Below are positions 25,433 through 39,688 of a DNA stretch of 64,000 nucleotides, piece after piece. This DNA comes from Auanema rhodensis (Eukaryota > Nematoda > Chromadorea > Rhabditida > Rhabditidae): contig OZ059894.1 of assembly GCA_964057225.1 (NCBI GenBank), positions 186,001 to 250,000 of the forward strand, given 5' to 3'. The notes under the pieces are model-generated. The model worked only from the letters and a program-made list of their open reading frames with translations, was not told the DNA's origin and made no database searches. Every line of letters begins with the position of its first letter. Positions within the stretch are counted from its first letter, which is position 1. The position numbers and the translations under genes were made by a program.

Positions 25433-28248
25433 ATATGGACATGGGGAATCTAATTTTGAAAACCGCATCTCTTTATCGTTCACGTGAAGCGAGTTACATA
25501 CGAAGTGCACATCACGTGTACATTTAATTAGCATAAATTAAAGTTCACGTAAATTTCAAAGTCATGGTTACCATGCACCAATATCAATAAAAATTTGTTT
25601 TTAGACTAATATGGACATGGGGAATCTAATTTTGAAAACCGCATCTCTTTATCTTTCACGCGAAGCGAGTTACATACCAAGTGCACATCACGTGTACATT
25701 TAATTAGCATAAATTAAAGTTCACGTAAATTTCAAAGTCATGGTTACCATGCACCAATATCAATAAAAATTTGTTTTTAGACTAATATGTACATGGGGAA
25801 TCTTATTTTGAAAACCGCATCTCTTTATCTTTCACGTGAAGCGAGTTACATACCAAGTGCACATCACGTTTACATTTAATTAGCATAAATTAAAGTTCAC
25901 GTAAATTTCAAAGTCATGGTTACCATGCACCAATATCAATAAAAATTTGTTTTTAGACTAATATGGAGATGAGGAATCTAATTTTGAAAACCGCATCTCT
26001 TTATCTTTCACGTGAAGCGAGTTACATACCAAGTGCACATCACGTGTACATTTAATTAGCATAAATTAAAGTTCACGTAAATTTCAAAGACATGGTTACC
26101 ATGAACCAATATCAATGAAAATTTGTTTTTAGACTAATATGGACATGGGGAATCTAATTTTGAAAACCGCATCTCTTTATCGTTCACGTGAAGCGAGTTA
26201 CATACCAAGTGCACATCACGTGTACATTTAATTAGCATAAATTAAAGTTCACGTAAATTTCAAAGTCATGGTTACCATGCACCAATATCAATAAAAATTT
26301 GTTTTTAGACTAATATGTACATGGGGAATCTTATTTTGAAAACCGCATCTCTTTATCTTTCACGTGAAGCGAGTTACATACCAAGTGCACATCACGTGTA
26401 CATTTAATTAGCATAAATTAAAGTTCACGTAAATTTCAAAGTCATGGTTACCATGCACCAATATCAATAAAAATTTGTTTTTAGACTAATATGGAGATGA
26501 GGAATCTTATTTTGAAAACCGCATCTCTTTATCTTTCACGTGAAGCGAGTTACATACCAAGTGCACATCACGTGTACATTTAATTAGCATAAATTAAAGT
26601 TCACGTAAATTTCAAAGTCATGGTTACCATGCACCAATATCAATAAAAATTTGTTTTTAGACTAATATGGAGATGAGGAATCTAATTTTGAAAACCGCAT
26701 CTCTTTATCTTTCACGTGAAGCGAGTTACATACCAAGTGCACATCACGTGTACATTTAATTAGCATAAATTAAAGTTCACGTTAATTTCAAAGTCATGGT
26801 TACCATGCACCAATATCAATAAAAATTTGTTTTTAGACTAATATGGACATGGGGAATCTTATTTTGAAAACCGCATATCTTTATCTTTCACGTGAAGCGA
26901 GTTACATACCAAGTGCACATCACGTGTACATTTAATTAGCATAAATTAAAGTTCACGTAAATTTCAAAGTCATGGTTACCATGAACCAATATCAATGAAA
27001 ATTTGTTTTTAGACTAATATGGACATGGGGAATCTAATTTTGAAAACCGCATCTCTTTATCTTTCACGTGAAGCGAGTTACATACCAAGTGCACATCACG
27101 TGTACATTTAATTAGCATAAATTAAAGTTCACGTTAATTTCAAAGTCATGGTTACCATGCACCAATATCAATAAAAATTTGTTTTTAGACTAATATGGAC
27201 ATGAGGAATCTAATTTTGAAAACCGCATCTCTTTATCTTTCACGTGAAGCGAGTTACATACCAAGTGCACATCACGTGTACATTTAATTAGCATAAATTA
27301 AAGTTCACGTAAATTTCAAAGTCATGGTTACCATGCACCAATATCAATAAAAATTTGTTTTTAGACTAATATGGACATGGGGAATCTAATTTTGAAAACC
27401 GCATCTCTTTATCTTTCACGTGAAGCGAGTTACATACCAAGTGCACATCACGTGTACATTTAATTAGCATAAATTAAAGTTCACGTAAATTTCAAAGTCA
27501 TGGTTACCATGCACCAATATCAATAAAAATTTGTTTTTAGACTAATATGGAGATGAGGAATCTAATTTTGAAAACCGCATCTCTTTATCTTTCACGTGAA
27601 GCGAGTTACATACCAAGTGCACATCACGTGTACATTTAATTAGCATAAATTAAAGTTCACGTTAATTTCAAAGTCATGGTTACCATGCACCAATATCAAT
27701 AAAAATTTGTTTTTAGACTAATATGGACATGGGGAATCTTATTTTGAAAACCGCATATCTTTATCTTTCACGTGAAGCGAGTTACATACCAAGTGCACAT
27801 CACGTGTACATTTAATTAGCATAAATTAAAGTTCACGTAAATTTCAAAGTCATGGTTACCATGAACCAATATCAATGAAAATTTGTTTTTAGACTAATAT
27901 GGACATGGGGAATCTAATTTTGAAAACCGCATCTCTTTATCTTTCACGTGAAGCGAGTTACATACCAAGTGCACATCACGTGTACATTTAATTAGCATAA
28001 ATTAAAGTTCACGTTAATTTCAAAGTCATGGTTACCATGCACCAATATCAATAAAAATTTGTTTTTAGACTAATATGGACATGGGGAATCCAATTTTAAA
28101 AACCGCATCTCTTTATCTTTCACGTGAAGCGAGTTACATACCAAGTGCACATCACGTGTACATTTAATTAGCATAAATTAAAGTTCACGTAAATTTCAAA
28201 GTCATGGTTACCATGAACCAATATCAATGAAAATTTGTTTTTAGACTA
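25433..28248. repeat. 16-monomer higher-order unit, copy 1 (2,816 bp)
   Basis: The order begins with cgttcac+catacgaag (25433), cacgcg (25609), gtacat (25785) and ggagat+agaca (25961). It ends with tcca+tttaaaaacc at 28073, and the same series restarts at 28249. Two ggagat units in a row (26489, 26665) occur only in this version and in its copy at 40041-40392. The unit at 25785 carries cacgtttac, the only broken second CACGTG in the window. Confidence 0.86.
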
Positions 28249-31240
28249 ATATGGACATGGGGAATCTAATTTTGAAAACCGCATCTCTTTATCGTTCACG
28301 TGAAGCGAGTTACATACGAAGTGCACATCACGTGTACATTTAATTAGCATAAATTAAAGTTCACGTAAATTTCAAAGTCATGGTTACCATGCACCAATAT
28401 CAATAAAAATTTGTTTTTAGACTAATATGGACATGGGGAATCTAATTTTGAAAACCGCATCTCTTTATCTTTCACGCGAAGCGAGTTACATACCAAGTGC
28501 ACATCACGTGTACATTTAATTAGCATAAATTAAAGTTCACGTAAATTTCAAAGTCATGGTTACCATGCACCAATATCAATAAAAATTTGTTTTTAGACTA
28601 ATATGTACATGGGGAATCTTATTTTGAAAACCGCATCTCTTTATCTTTCACGTGAAGCGAGTTACATACCAAGTGCACATCACGTGTACATTTAATTAGC
28701 ATAAATTAAAGTTCACGTAAATTTCAAAGTCATGGTTACCATGCACCAATATCAATAAAAATTTGTTTTTAGACTAATATGGAGATGAGGAATCTAATTT
28801 TGAAAACCGCATCTCTTTATCTTTCACGTGAAGCGAGTTACATACCAAGTGCACATCACGTGTACATTTAATTAGCATAAATTAAAGTTCACGTAAATTT
28901 CAAAGACATGGTTACCATGAACCAATATCAATGAAAATTTGTTTTCAGACTAATATGGACATGGGGAATCTAATTTTGAAAACCGCATCTCTTTATCGTT
29001 CACGTGAAGCGAGTTACATACCAAGTGCACATCACGTGTACATTTAATTAGCATAAATTAAAGTTCACGTAAATTTCAAAGTCATGGTTACCATGCACCA
29101 ATATCAATAAAAATTTGTTTTTAGACTAATATGTACATGGGGAATCTTATTTTGAAAACCGCATCTCTTTATCTTTCACGTGAAGCGAGTTACATACCAA
29201 GTGCACATCACGTGTACATTTAATTAGCATAAATTAAAGTTCACGTAAATTTCAAAGTCATGGTTACCATGCACCAATATCAATAAAAATTTGTTTTTAG
29301 ACTAATATGGAGATGAGGAATCTAATTTTGAAAACCGCATCTCTTTATCTTTCACGTGAAGCGAGTTACATACCAAGTGCACATCACGTGTACATTTAAT
29401 TAGCATAAATTAAAGTTCACGTTAATTTCAAAGTCATGGTTACCATGCACCAATATCAATAAAAATTTGTTTTTAGACTAATATGGACATGGGGAATCTT
29501 ATTTTGAAAACCGCATATCTTTATCTTTCACGTGAAGCGAGTTACATACCAAGTGCACATCACGTGTACATTTAATTAGCATAAATTAAAGTTCACGTAA
29601 ATTTCAAAGTCATGGTTACCATGAACCAATATCAATGAAAATTTGTTTTTAGACTAATATGGACATGGGGAATCTAATTTTGAAAACCGCATCTCTTTAT
29701 CTTTCACGTGAAGCGAGTTACATACCAAGTGCACATCACGTGTACATTTAATTAGCATAAATTAAAGTTCACGTTAATTTCAAAGTCATGGTTACCATGC
29801 ACCAATATCAATAAAAATTTGTTTTTAGACTAATATGGACATGAGGAATCTAATTTTGAAAACCGCATCTCTTTATCTTTCACGTGAAGCGAGTTACATA
29901 CCAAGTGCACATCACGTGTACATTTAATTAGCATAAATTAAAGTTCACGTAAATTTCAAAGTCATGGTTACCATGCACCAATATCAATAAAAATTTGTTT
30001 TTAGACTAATATGTACATGGGGAATCTTATTTTGAAAACCGCATCTCTTTATCTTTCACGTGAAGCGAGTTACATACCAAGTGCACATCACGTGTACATT
30101 TAATTAGCATAAATTAAAGTTCACGTAAATTTCAAAGTCATGGTTACCATGCACCAATATCAATAAAAATTTGTTTTTAGACTAATATGGACATGGGGAA
30201 TCTAATTTTGAAAACCGCATCTCTTTATCTTTCACGTGAAGCGAGTTACATACCAAGTGCACATCACGTGTACATTTAATTAGCATAAATTAAAGTTCAC
30301 GTAAATTTCAAAGTCATGGTTACCATGCACCAATATCAATAAAAATTTGTTTTTAGACTAATATGGAGATGAGGAATCTAATTTTGAAAACCGCATCTCT
30401 TTATCTTTCACGTGAAGCGAGTTACATACCAAGTGCACATCACGTGTACATTTAATTAGCATAAATTAAAGTTCACGTTAATTTCAAAGTCATGGTTACC
30501 ATGCACCAATATCAATAAAAATTTGTTTTTAGACTAATATGGACATGGGGAATCTTATTTTGAAAACCGCATATCTTTATCTTTCACGTGAAGCGAGTTA
30601 CATACCAAGTGCACATCACGTGTACATTTAATTAGCATAAATTAAAGTTCACGTAAATTTCAAAGTCATGGTTACCATGAACCAATATCAATGAAAATTT
30701 GTTTTTAGACTAATATGGACATGGGGAATCTAATTTTGAAAACCGCATCTCTTTATCTTTCACGTGAAGCGAGTTACATACCAAGTGCACATCACGTGTA
30801 CATTCAATTAGCATAAATTAAAGTTCACGTAAATTTCAAAGACATGGTTACCATGAACCAATATCAATGAAAATTTGTTTTTAGACTAATATGGACATGG
30901 GGAATCTAATTTTGAAAACCGCATCTCTTTATCTTTCACGTGAAGCGAGTTACATACCAAGTGCACATCACGTGTACATTTAATTAGCATAAATTAAAGT
31001 TCACGTTAATTTCAAAGTCATGGTTACCATGCACCAATATCAATAAAAATTTGTTTTTAGACTAATATGGACATGGGGAATCCAATTTTAAAAACCGCAT
31101 CTCTTTATCTTTCACGTGAAGCGAGTTACATACCAAGTGCACATCACGTGTACATTTAATTAGCATAAATTAAAGTTCACGTAAATTTCAAAGTCATGGT
31201 TACCATGAACCAATATCAATGAAAATTTGTTTTTAGACTA
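28249..31240. repeat. 17-monomer version of the same unit, copy 2 (2,992 bp)
   Basis: This repeats the preceding unit with three local changes. One ggagat unit is absent (the shift changes from 16 to 15 units near 29305). A gtacat unit is added at 30009. An attcaatt+agaca unit is added at 30713. The unit at 28777 has the private change ttttcag, which reappears in the unit at 42329. The two copies are thus more diverged from each other than the much larger 13.5-kb duplicates are, so the 16-mer duplication is older. Confidence 0.84.
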
Positions 31241-34200
31241 ATATGGACATGGGGAATCTAATTTTGAAAACCGCATCTCTTTATCTTTCACGTGAAGCGA
31301 GTTACATACCAAGTGCACATCACGTGTACATTCAATTAGCATAAATTAAAGTTCACGTAAATTTCAAAGACATGGTTACCATGAACCAATATCAATGAAA
31401 ATTTGTTTTTAGACTAATATGGACATGGGGAATCTAATTTTGAAAACCGCATCTCTTTATCTTTCACGTGAAGCGAGTTACATACCAAGTGCACATCACG
31501 TGTACATTTAATTAGCATAAATTAAAGTTCACGTAAATTTCAAAGTCATGGTTACCATGCACCAATATCAATAAAAAATTGTTTTTAGACTAATATGGAC
31601 ATGGGGAATCTAATTTTGAAAACCGCATCTCTTTATCTTTTACGTGAAGCGAGTTACATACCAAGTGCACATCACGTGTACATTTAATTAGCATAAATTA
31701 AAGTTCACGTTAATTTCAAAGTCATGGTTACCATGCACCAATATCAATAAAAATTTGTTTTTAGACTAATATGGACATGGGGAATCTTATTTTGAAAACC
31801 GCATATCTTTATCTTTCACGTGAAGCGAGTTACATACCAAGTGCACATCACGTGTACATTTAATTAGCATAAATTAAAGTTCACGTAAACTTCAAAGTCA
31901 TGGTTACCATGCACCAATATCAATAAAAATTTGTTTTTAGACTAATATGGACATGGGGAATCTTATTTTGAAAACCGCATCTCTTTATCTTTCACGTGAA
32001 GCGAGTTACATACCAAGTGCACATCACGTGTACATTTAATTAGCATAAATTAAAGTTCACGTAAATTTCAAAGTCATGGTTACCATGCACCAATATCAAT
32101 AAAAATTTGTTTTTAGACTAATATGGACATGGGGAATATAATTTTGAAAACCGCATCTCTTTATCTTTCACGTGAAGCGAGTTACATACCAAGTGCACAT
32201 CACGTGTACATTTAATTAGCATAAATTAAAGTTCACGTAAATTTCAAAGTCATGGTTACCATGCACCAATATCAATAAAAATTTGTTTTTAGACTAATAT
32301 GGACATGAGGAATCTAATTTTGAAAACCGCATCTCTTTATCTTTCACGTGAAGCGAGTTACATACCAAGTGCACATCACGTGTACATTTAATTAGCATAA
32401 ATTAAAGTTCACGTAAATTTCAAAGTCATGGTTACCATGCACCAATATCAATAAAAATTTGTTTTTAGACTAATATGTACATGGGGAATCTTATTTTGAA
32501 AACCGCATCTCTTTATCTTTCACGTGAAGCGAGTTACATACCAAGTGCACATCACGTGTACATTTAATTAGCATAAATTAAAGTTCACGTAAATTTCAAA
32601 GTCATGGTTACCATGCACCAATATCAATAAAAATTTGTTTTTAGACTAATATGGACATGGGGAATCTAATTTTGAAAACCGCATCTCTTTATCTTTCACG
32701 TGAAGCGAGTTACATACCAAGTGCACATCACGTGTACATTTAATTAGCATAAATTAAAGTTCACGTAAATTTCAAAGTCATGGTTACCATGCACCAATAT
32801 CAATAAAAATTTGTTTTTAGACTAATATGGAGATGAGGAATCTAATTTTGAAAACCGCATCTCTTTATCTTTCACGTGAAGCGAGTTACATACCAAGTGC
32901 ACATCACGTGTACATTTAATTAGCATAAATTAAAGTTCACGTAAATTTCAAAGTTATGGTTACCATGCACCAATATCAATAAAAAATTGTTTTTAGACTA
33001 ATATGGACATGGGAAATCTAATTTTGAAAACCGCATCTCTTTATCTTTCACGTGAAGCGAGTTACATACCAAGTGCACATCACGTGTACATTTAATTAGC
33101 ATAAATTAAAGTTCACGTAAATTTCAAAGTCATGGTTACCATGAACCAATATCAATAAAAGTTTGTTTTTAGACTAATATGGACATGGGGAATCAAATTT
33201 TGAAAACCGCATCTCTTTATCTTTCACGTGAAGCGAGTTACATACCAAGTGCACATCACGTGTACATTTAATTAGCATAAATTAAAGTTCACGTAAATTT
33301 CAAAGTCATGGTTACCATGCACCAATATCAATAAAAATTTGTTTTTAGACTAATATGGACATGGGGAATCTAATTTTGAAAACCGCATCTCTTTATCTTT
33401 CACGTGAAGCGAGTTACATACCAAGTGCACATCACGTGTACATTTAATTAGCATAAATTAAAGTTCACGTAAATTTCAAAGTCATGGTTACCATGAACCA
33501 ATATCAATGAAAATTTGTTTTTAGACTAATATGGACATGGGGAATCAAATTTTGAAAACCGCATCTCTTTATCTTTCACGTGAAGCGAGTTACATACCAA
33601 GTGCACATCACGTGTACATTTAATTAGCATAAATTAAAGTTCACGTAAATTTCAAAGTCATGGTTACCATGAACCAATATCAATAAAAATTTGTTTTTAG
33701 ACTAATATGGACATGGGGAATCTAATTTTGAAAACCGCATCTCTTTATCTTTCACGTGAAGCGAGTTACATACCAAGTGCACATCACGTGTACATTTAAT
33801 TAGCATAAATTAAAGTTCACGTAAATTTCAAAGACATGGTTACCATGAACCAATATCAATGAAAATTTGTTTTTAGACTAATATGGACATGGGAAATCTA
33901 ATTTTGAAAACCGCATCTCTTTATCTTTCACGTGAAGCGAGTTACATTCCAAGTGCACATCACGTGTACATTTAATTAGCATAAATTAAAGTTCACGTAA
34001 ATTTCAAAGTCATGGTTACCATGCACCAATATCAATAAAAATTTGTTTTTAGACTAATATGGACATGGGGAATCTTATTTTGAAAACCGCATATCTTTAT
34101 CTTTCACGTGAAGCGAGTTACATACCAAGTGCACATCACGTGTACATTTAATTAGCATAAATTAAAGTTCACGTAAACTTCAAAGTCATGGTTACCATGC

Positions 34201-36872
34201 ACCAATATCAATAAAAATTTGTTTTTAGACTAATATGGACATGAGGAATCTAATTTTGAAAACCGCATCTCTTTATCTTTCACGTGAAGCGAGTTACATA
34301 CCAAGTGCACATCACGTGTACATTTAATTAGCATAAATTAAAGTTCACGTAAATTTCAAAGACATGGTTACCATGAACCAATATCAATGAAAATTTGTTT
34401 TTAGACTAATATGGACATGGGGAATCTTATTTTGAAAACCGCATCTCTTTATCTTTCACGTGAAGCGAGTTACATACCAAGTGCACATCACGTGTACATT
34501 TAATTAGCATAAATTAAAGTTCACGTAAATTTCAAAGTCATGGTTACCATGCACCAATATCAATAAAAATTTGTTTTTAGACTAATATGTACATGGGGAA
34601 TCTTATTTTGAAAACCGCATCTCTTTATCTTTCACGTGAAGCGAGTTACATACCAAGTGCACATCACGTGTACATTTAATTAGCATAAATTAAAGTTCAC
34701 GTAAATTTCAAAGTCATGGTTACCATGAACCAATATCAATGAAAATTTGTTTTTAGACTAATATGGACATGGGGAATCAAATTTTGAAAACCGCATCTCT
34801 TTATCTTTCACGTGAAGCGAGTTACATACCAAGTGCACATCACGTGTACATTTAATTAGCATAAATTGAAGTTCACGTAAATTTCAAAGTCATGGTTACC
34901 ATGAACCAATATCAATAAAAATTTGTTTTTAGACTAATATGGACATGGGGAATCTAATTTTGAAAACCGCATCTCTTTATCTTTCACGTGAAGCGAGTTA
35001 CATACCAAGTGCACATCACGTGTACATTTAATTAGCATAAATTAAAGTTCACGTAAATTTCAAAGACATGGTTACCATGAACCAATATCAATGAAAATTT
35101 GTTTTTAGACTAATATGGACATGGGGAATCTAATTTTGAAAACCGCATCTCTTTATCTTTCACGTGAAGCGAGTTACATACCAAGTGCACATCACGTGTA
35201 CATTTAATTAGCATAAATTAAAGTTCACGTAAATTTCAAAGTCATGGTTACCATGCACCAATATCAATAAAAATTTGTTTTTAGACTAATATGGACATGG
35301 GGAATCTTATTTTGAAAACCGCATATCTTTATCTTTCACGTGAAGCGAGTTACATACCAAGTGCACATCACGTGTACATTTAATTAGCATAAATTAAAGT
35401 TCACGTAAACTTCAAAGTCATGGTTACCATGCACCAATATCAATAAAAATTTGTTTTTAGACTAATATGGACATGAGGAATCTAATTTTGAAAACCGCAT
35501 CTCTTTATCTTTCACGTGAAGCGAGTTACATACCAAGTGCACATCACGTGTACATTTAATTAGCATAAATTAAAGTTCACGTAAATTTCAAAGTCATGGT
35601 TACCATGCACCAATATCAATAAAAATTTGTTTTTAGACTAATATGGACATGGGGAATCTAATTTTGAAAACCGCATCTCTTTATCTTTCACGTGAAGCGA
35701 GTTACATACCAAGTGCACATCACGTGTACATTTAATTAGCATAAATTAAAGTTCACGTAAATTTCAAAGTCATGGTTACCATGAACCAATATCAATGAAA
35801 ATTTGTTTTTAGACTAATATGGACATGGGGAATCAAATTTTGAAAACCGCATCTCTTTATCTTTCACGTGAAGCGAGTTACATACCAAGTGCACATCACG
35901 TGTACATTTAATTAGCATAAATTAAAGTTCACGTAAATTTCAAAGTCATGGTTACCATGAACCAATATCAATAAAAATTTGTTTTTAGACTAATATGGAC
36001 ATGGGGAATCTAATTTTGAAAACCGCATCTCTTTATCTTTCACGTGAAGCGAGTTACATTCCAAGTGCACATCACGTGTACATTTAATTAGCATAAATTA
36101 AAGTTCACGTAAATTTCAAAGTCATGGTTACCATGCACCAATATCAATAAAAATTTGTTTTTAGACTAATATGGACATGGGGAATCTTATTTTGAAAACC
36201 GCATATCTTTATCTTTCACGTGAAGCGAGTTACATACCAAGTGCACATCACGTGTACATTTAATTAGCATAAATTAAAGTTCACGTAAACTTCAAAGTCA
36301 TGGTTACCATGCACCAATATCAATAAAAATTTGGTTTTAGACTAATATGGACATGAGGAATCTAATTTTGAAAACCGCATCTCTTTATCTTTCACGTGAA
36401 GCGAGTTACATACCAAGTGCACATCACGTGTACATTTAATTAGCATAAATTAAAGTTCACGTAAATTTCAAAGACATGGTTACCATGAACCAATATCAAT
36501 GAAAATTTGTTTTTAGACTAATATGGACATGGGGAATCTTATTTTGAAAACCGCATCTCTTTATCTTTCACGTGAAGCGAGTTACATACCAAGTGCACAT
36601 CACGTGTACATTTAATTAGCATAAATTAAAGTTCACGTAAATTTCAAAGTCATGGTTACCATACACCAATATCAATAAAAATTTGTTTTTAGACTAATAT
36701 GTACATGGGGAATCTTATTTTGAAAACCGCATCTCTTTATCTTTCACGTGAAGCGAGTTACATACCAAGTGCACATCACGTGTACATTTAATTAGCATAA
36801 ATTAAAGTTCACGTAAATTTCAAAGTCATGGTTACCATGAACCAATATCAATGAAAATTTGTTTTTAGACTA

Positions 36873-37048
36873 ATATGGACATGGGGAATCAAATTTTGAA
36901 AACCGCATCTCTTTATCTTTCACGTGAAGCGAGTTACATACCAAGTGCACATCACGTGTACATTTAATTAGCATAAATTGAAGTTCACGTAAATTTCAAA
37001 GTCATGGTTACCATGCACCAATATCAATAAAAATTTGTTTTTAGACTA
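36873..37048. repeat. Hybrid monomer marking an 8-unit deletion in copy 1
   Basis: The left part has tcaa and ttgaag, like the unit at 50425 in copy 2. The right part has gcacc/ataaa, like the unit at 51833 (eight units further on), whereas 50425 has gaacc. The join lies between 36980 and 37016. The simplest reading is that the 85-monomer form is the older one and that copy 1 lost 1,408 bp by in-register exchange. Confidence 0.78.
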
Positions 37049-39512
37049 ATATGGACATGGGGAATCTTATTTTGAAAACCGCATATCTTTATCTTTCACG
37101 TGAAGCGAGTTACATACCAAGTGCACATCACGTGTACATTTAATTAGCATAAATTAAAGTTCACGTAAACTTCAAAGTCATGGTTACCATGCACCAATAT
37201 CAATAAAAATTTGTTTTTAGACTAATATGGACATGAGGAATCTAATTTTGAAAACCGCATCTCTTTATCTTTCACGTGAAGCGAGTTACATACCAAGTGC
37301 ACATCACGTGTACATTTAATTAGCATAAATTAAAGTTCACGTAAATTTCAAAGACATGGTTACCATGAACCAATATCAATGAAAATTTGTTTTTAGACTA
37401 ATATGGACATGGGGAATCTAATTTTGAAAACCGCATCTCTTTATCGTTCACGTGAAGCGAGTTACATACGAAGTGCACATCACGTGTACATTTAATTAGC
37501 ATAAATTAAAGTTCACGTAAATTTCAAAGTCATGGTTACCATGCACCAATATCAATAAAAAATTGTTTTTAGACTAATATGGACATGGGGAATCTAATTT
37601 TGAAAACCGCATCTCTTTATCTTTCACGCGAAGCGAGTTACATACCAAGTGCACATCACGTGTACATTTAATTAGCATAAATTAAAGTTCACTTTAATTT
37701 CAAAGTCATGGTTACCATGCACCAATATCAATAAAAATTTGTTTTTAGACTAATATGGACATGGGGAATCTAATTTTGAAAACCGCATCTCTTTATCGTT
37801 CACGTGAAGCGAGTTACATACGAAGTGCACATCACGTGTACATTTAATTAGCATAAATTAAAGTTCACGTAAATTTCAAAGTCATGGTTACCATGCACCA
37901 ATATCAATAAAAATTTGTTTTTAGACTAATATGTACATGGGGAATCTTATTTTGAAAACCGCATCTCTTTATCTTTCACGTGAAGCGAGTTACATACCAA
38001 GTGCACATCACGTGTACATTTAATTAGCATAAATTAAAGTTCACGTAAATTTCAAAGTCATGGTTACCATGAACCAATATCAATGAAAATTTGTTTTTAG
38101 ACTAATATGGACATGGGGAATCAAATTTTGAAAACCGCATCTCTTTATCTTTCACGTGAAGCGAGTTACATACCAAGTGCACATCACGTGTACATTTAAT
38201 TAGCATAAATTGAAGTTCACGTAAATTTCAAAGTCATGGTTACCATGAACCAATATCAATGAAAATTTGTTTTTAGACTAATATGGACATGGGGAATCTA
38301 ATTTTGAAAACCGCATCTCTTTATCTTTCACGTGAAGCGAGTTACATACCAAGTGCACATCACGTGTACATTTAATTAGCATAAATTAAAGTTCACGTAA
38401 ATTTCAAAGACATGGTTACCATGAACCAATATCAATGAAAATTTGTTTTTAGACTAATATGGACATGGGGAATCTAATTTTGAAAACCGCATCTCTTTAT
38501 CTTTCACGTGAAGCGAGTTACATACCAAGTGCACATCACGTGTACATTTAATTAGCATAAATTAAAGTTCACGTAAATTTCAAAGTCATGGTTACCATGC
38601 ACCAATATCAATAAAAATTTGTTTTTAGACTAATATGGACATGGGGAATCTTATTTTGAAAACCGCATCTCTTTATCTTTCACGTGAAGCGAGTTACATA
38701 CCAAGTGCACATCACGTGTACATTTAATTAGCATAAATTAAAGTTCACGTAAATTTCAAAGTCATGGTTACCATGCACCAATATCAATAAAAATTTGTTT
38801 TTAGACTAATATGTACATGGGGAATCTTATTTTGAAAACCGCATCTCTTTATCTTTCACGTGAAGCGAGTTACATACCAAGTGCACATCACGTGTACATT
38901 TAATTAGCATAAATTAAAGTTCACGTAAATTTCAAAGTCATGGTTACCATGAACCAATATCAATGAAAATTTGTTTTTAGACTAATATGGACATGGGGAA
39001 TCAAATTTTGAAAACCGCATCTCTTTATCTTTCACGTGAAGCGAGTTACATACCAAGTGCACATCACGTGTACATTTAATTAGCATAAATTGAAGTTCAC
39101 GTAAATTTCAAAGTCATGGTTACCATGAACCAATATCAATAAAAATTTGTTTTTAGACTAATATGGACATGGGGAATCTAATTTTGAAAACCGCATCTCT
39201 TTATCTTTCACGTGAAGCGAGTTACATACCAAGTGCACATCACGTGTACATTTAATTAGCATAAATTAAAGTTCACGTAAATATCAAAGACATGGTTACC
39301 ATGAACCAATATCAATGAAAATTTGTTTTTAGACTAATATGGACATGGGGAATCTAATTTTGAAAACCGCATCTCTTTATCTTTCACGTGAAGCGAGTTA
39401 CATACCAAGTGCACATCACGTGTACATTTAATTAGCATAAATTAAAGTTCACGTAAATTTCAAAGTCATGGTTACCATGCACCAATATCAATAAAAATTT
39501 GTTTTTAGACTA

Positions 39513-39688
39513 ATATGGACATGGGGAATCTTATTTTGAAAACCGCATCTCTTTATCTTTCACGTGAAGCGAGTTACATACCAAGTGCACATCACGTGTA
39601 CATTTAATTAGCATAAATTAAAGTTCACGTAAATTTCAAAGACATGGTTACCATGAACCAATATCAATGAAAATTTGTTTTTAGACTA
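39513..39688. repeat. Hybrid monomer at the junction of the 13.5/15-kb duplicates
   Basis: The left part (ggacatgggg, tctt) matches the unit at 54473. The right part (agacatgg, gaacc, atga) matches the unit at 25961, which itself has ggagat and gagg on the left. The crossover point lies between 39532 and 39642. This is the expected product of unequal exchange between two misaligned satellite copies. Confidence 0.82.

Larger units (their letters stand above)
25981..39532. repeat. Large tandem duplication, copy 1 (77 monomers, 13,552 bp)
   Basis: Every unit from the one at 25961 (right part) to the one at 36873 matches the unit 13,552 bp downstream at all diagnostic sites I checked. These include the rare ones: ttttcag at 28946 and 42498, ttttacg at 31593 and 45145, ttggtt at 36169 and 49721, and atacacc at 36521 and 50073. 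I saw no difference over about 11 kb. From 37049 the match continues at a shift of 85 units (14,960 bp) instead of 77. A hybrid unit at 36873 shows that eight units were lost from this copy. Confidence 0.88.
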
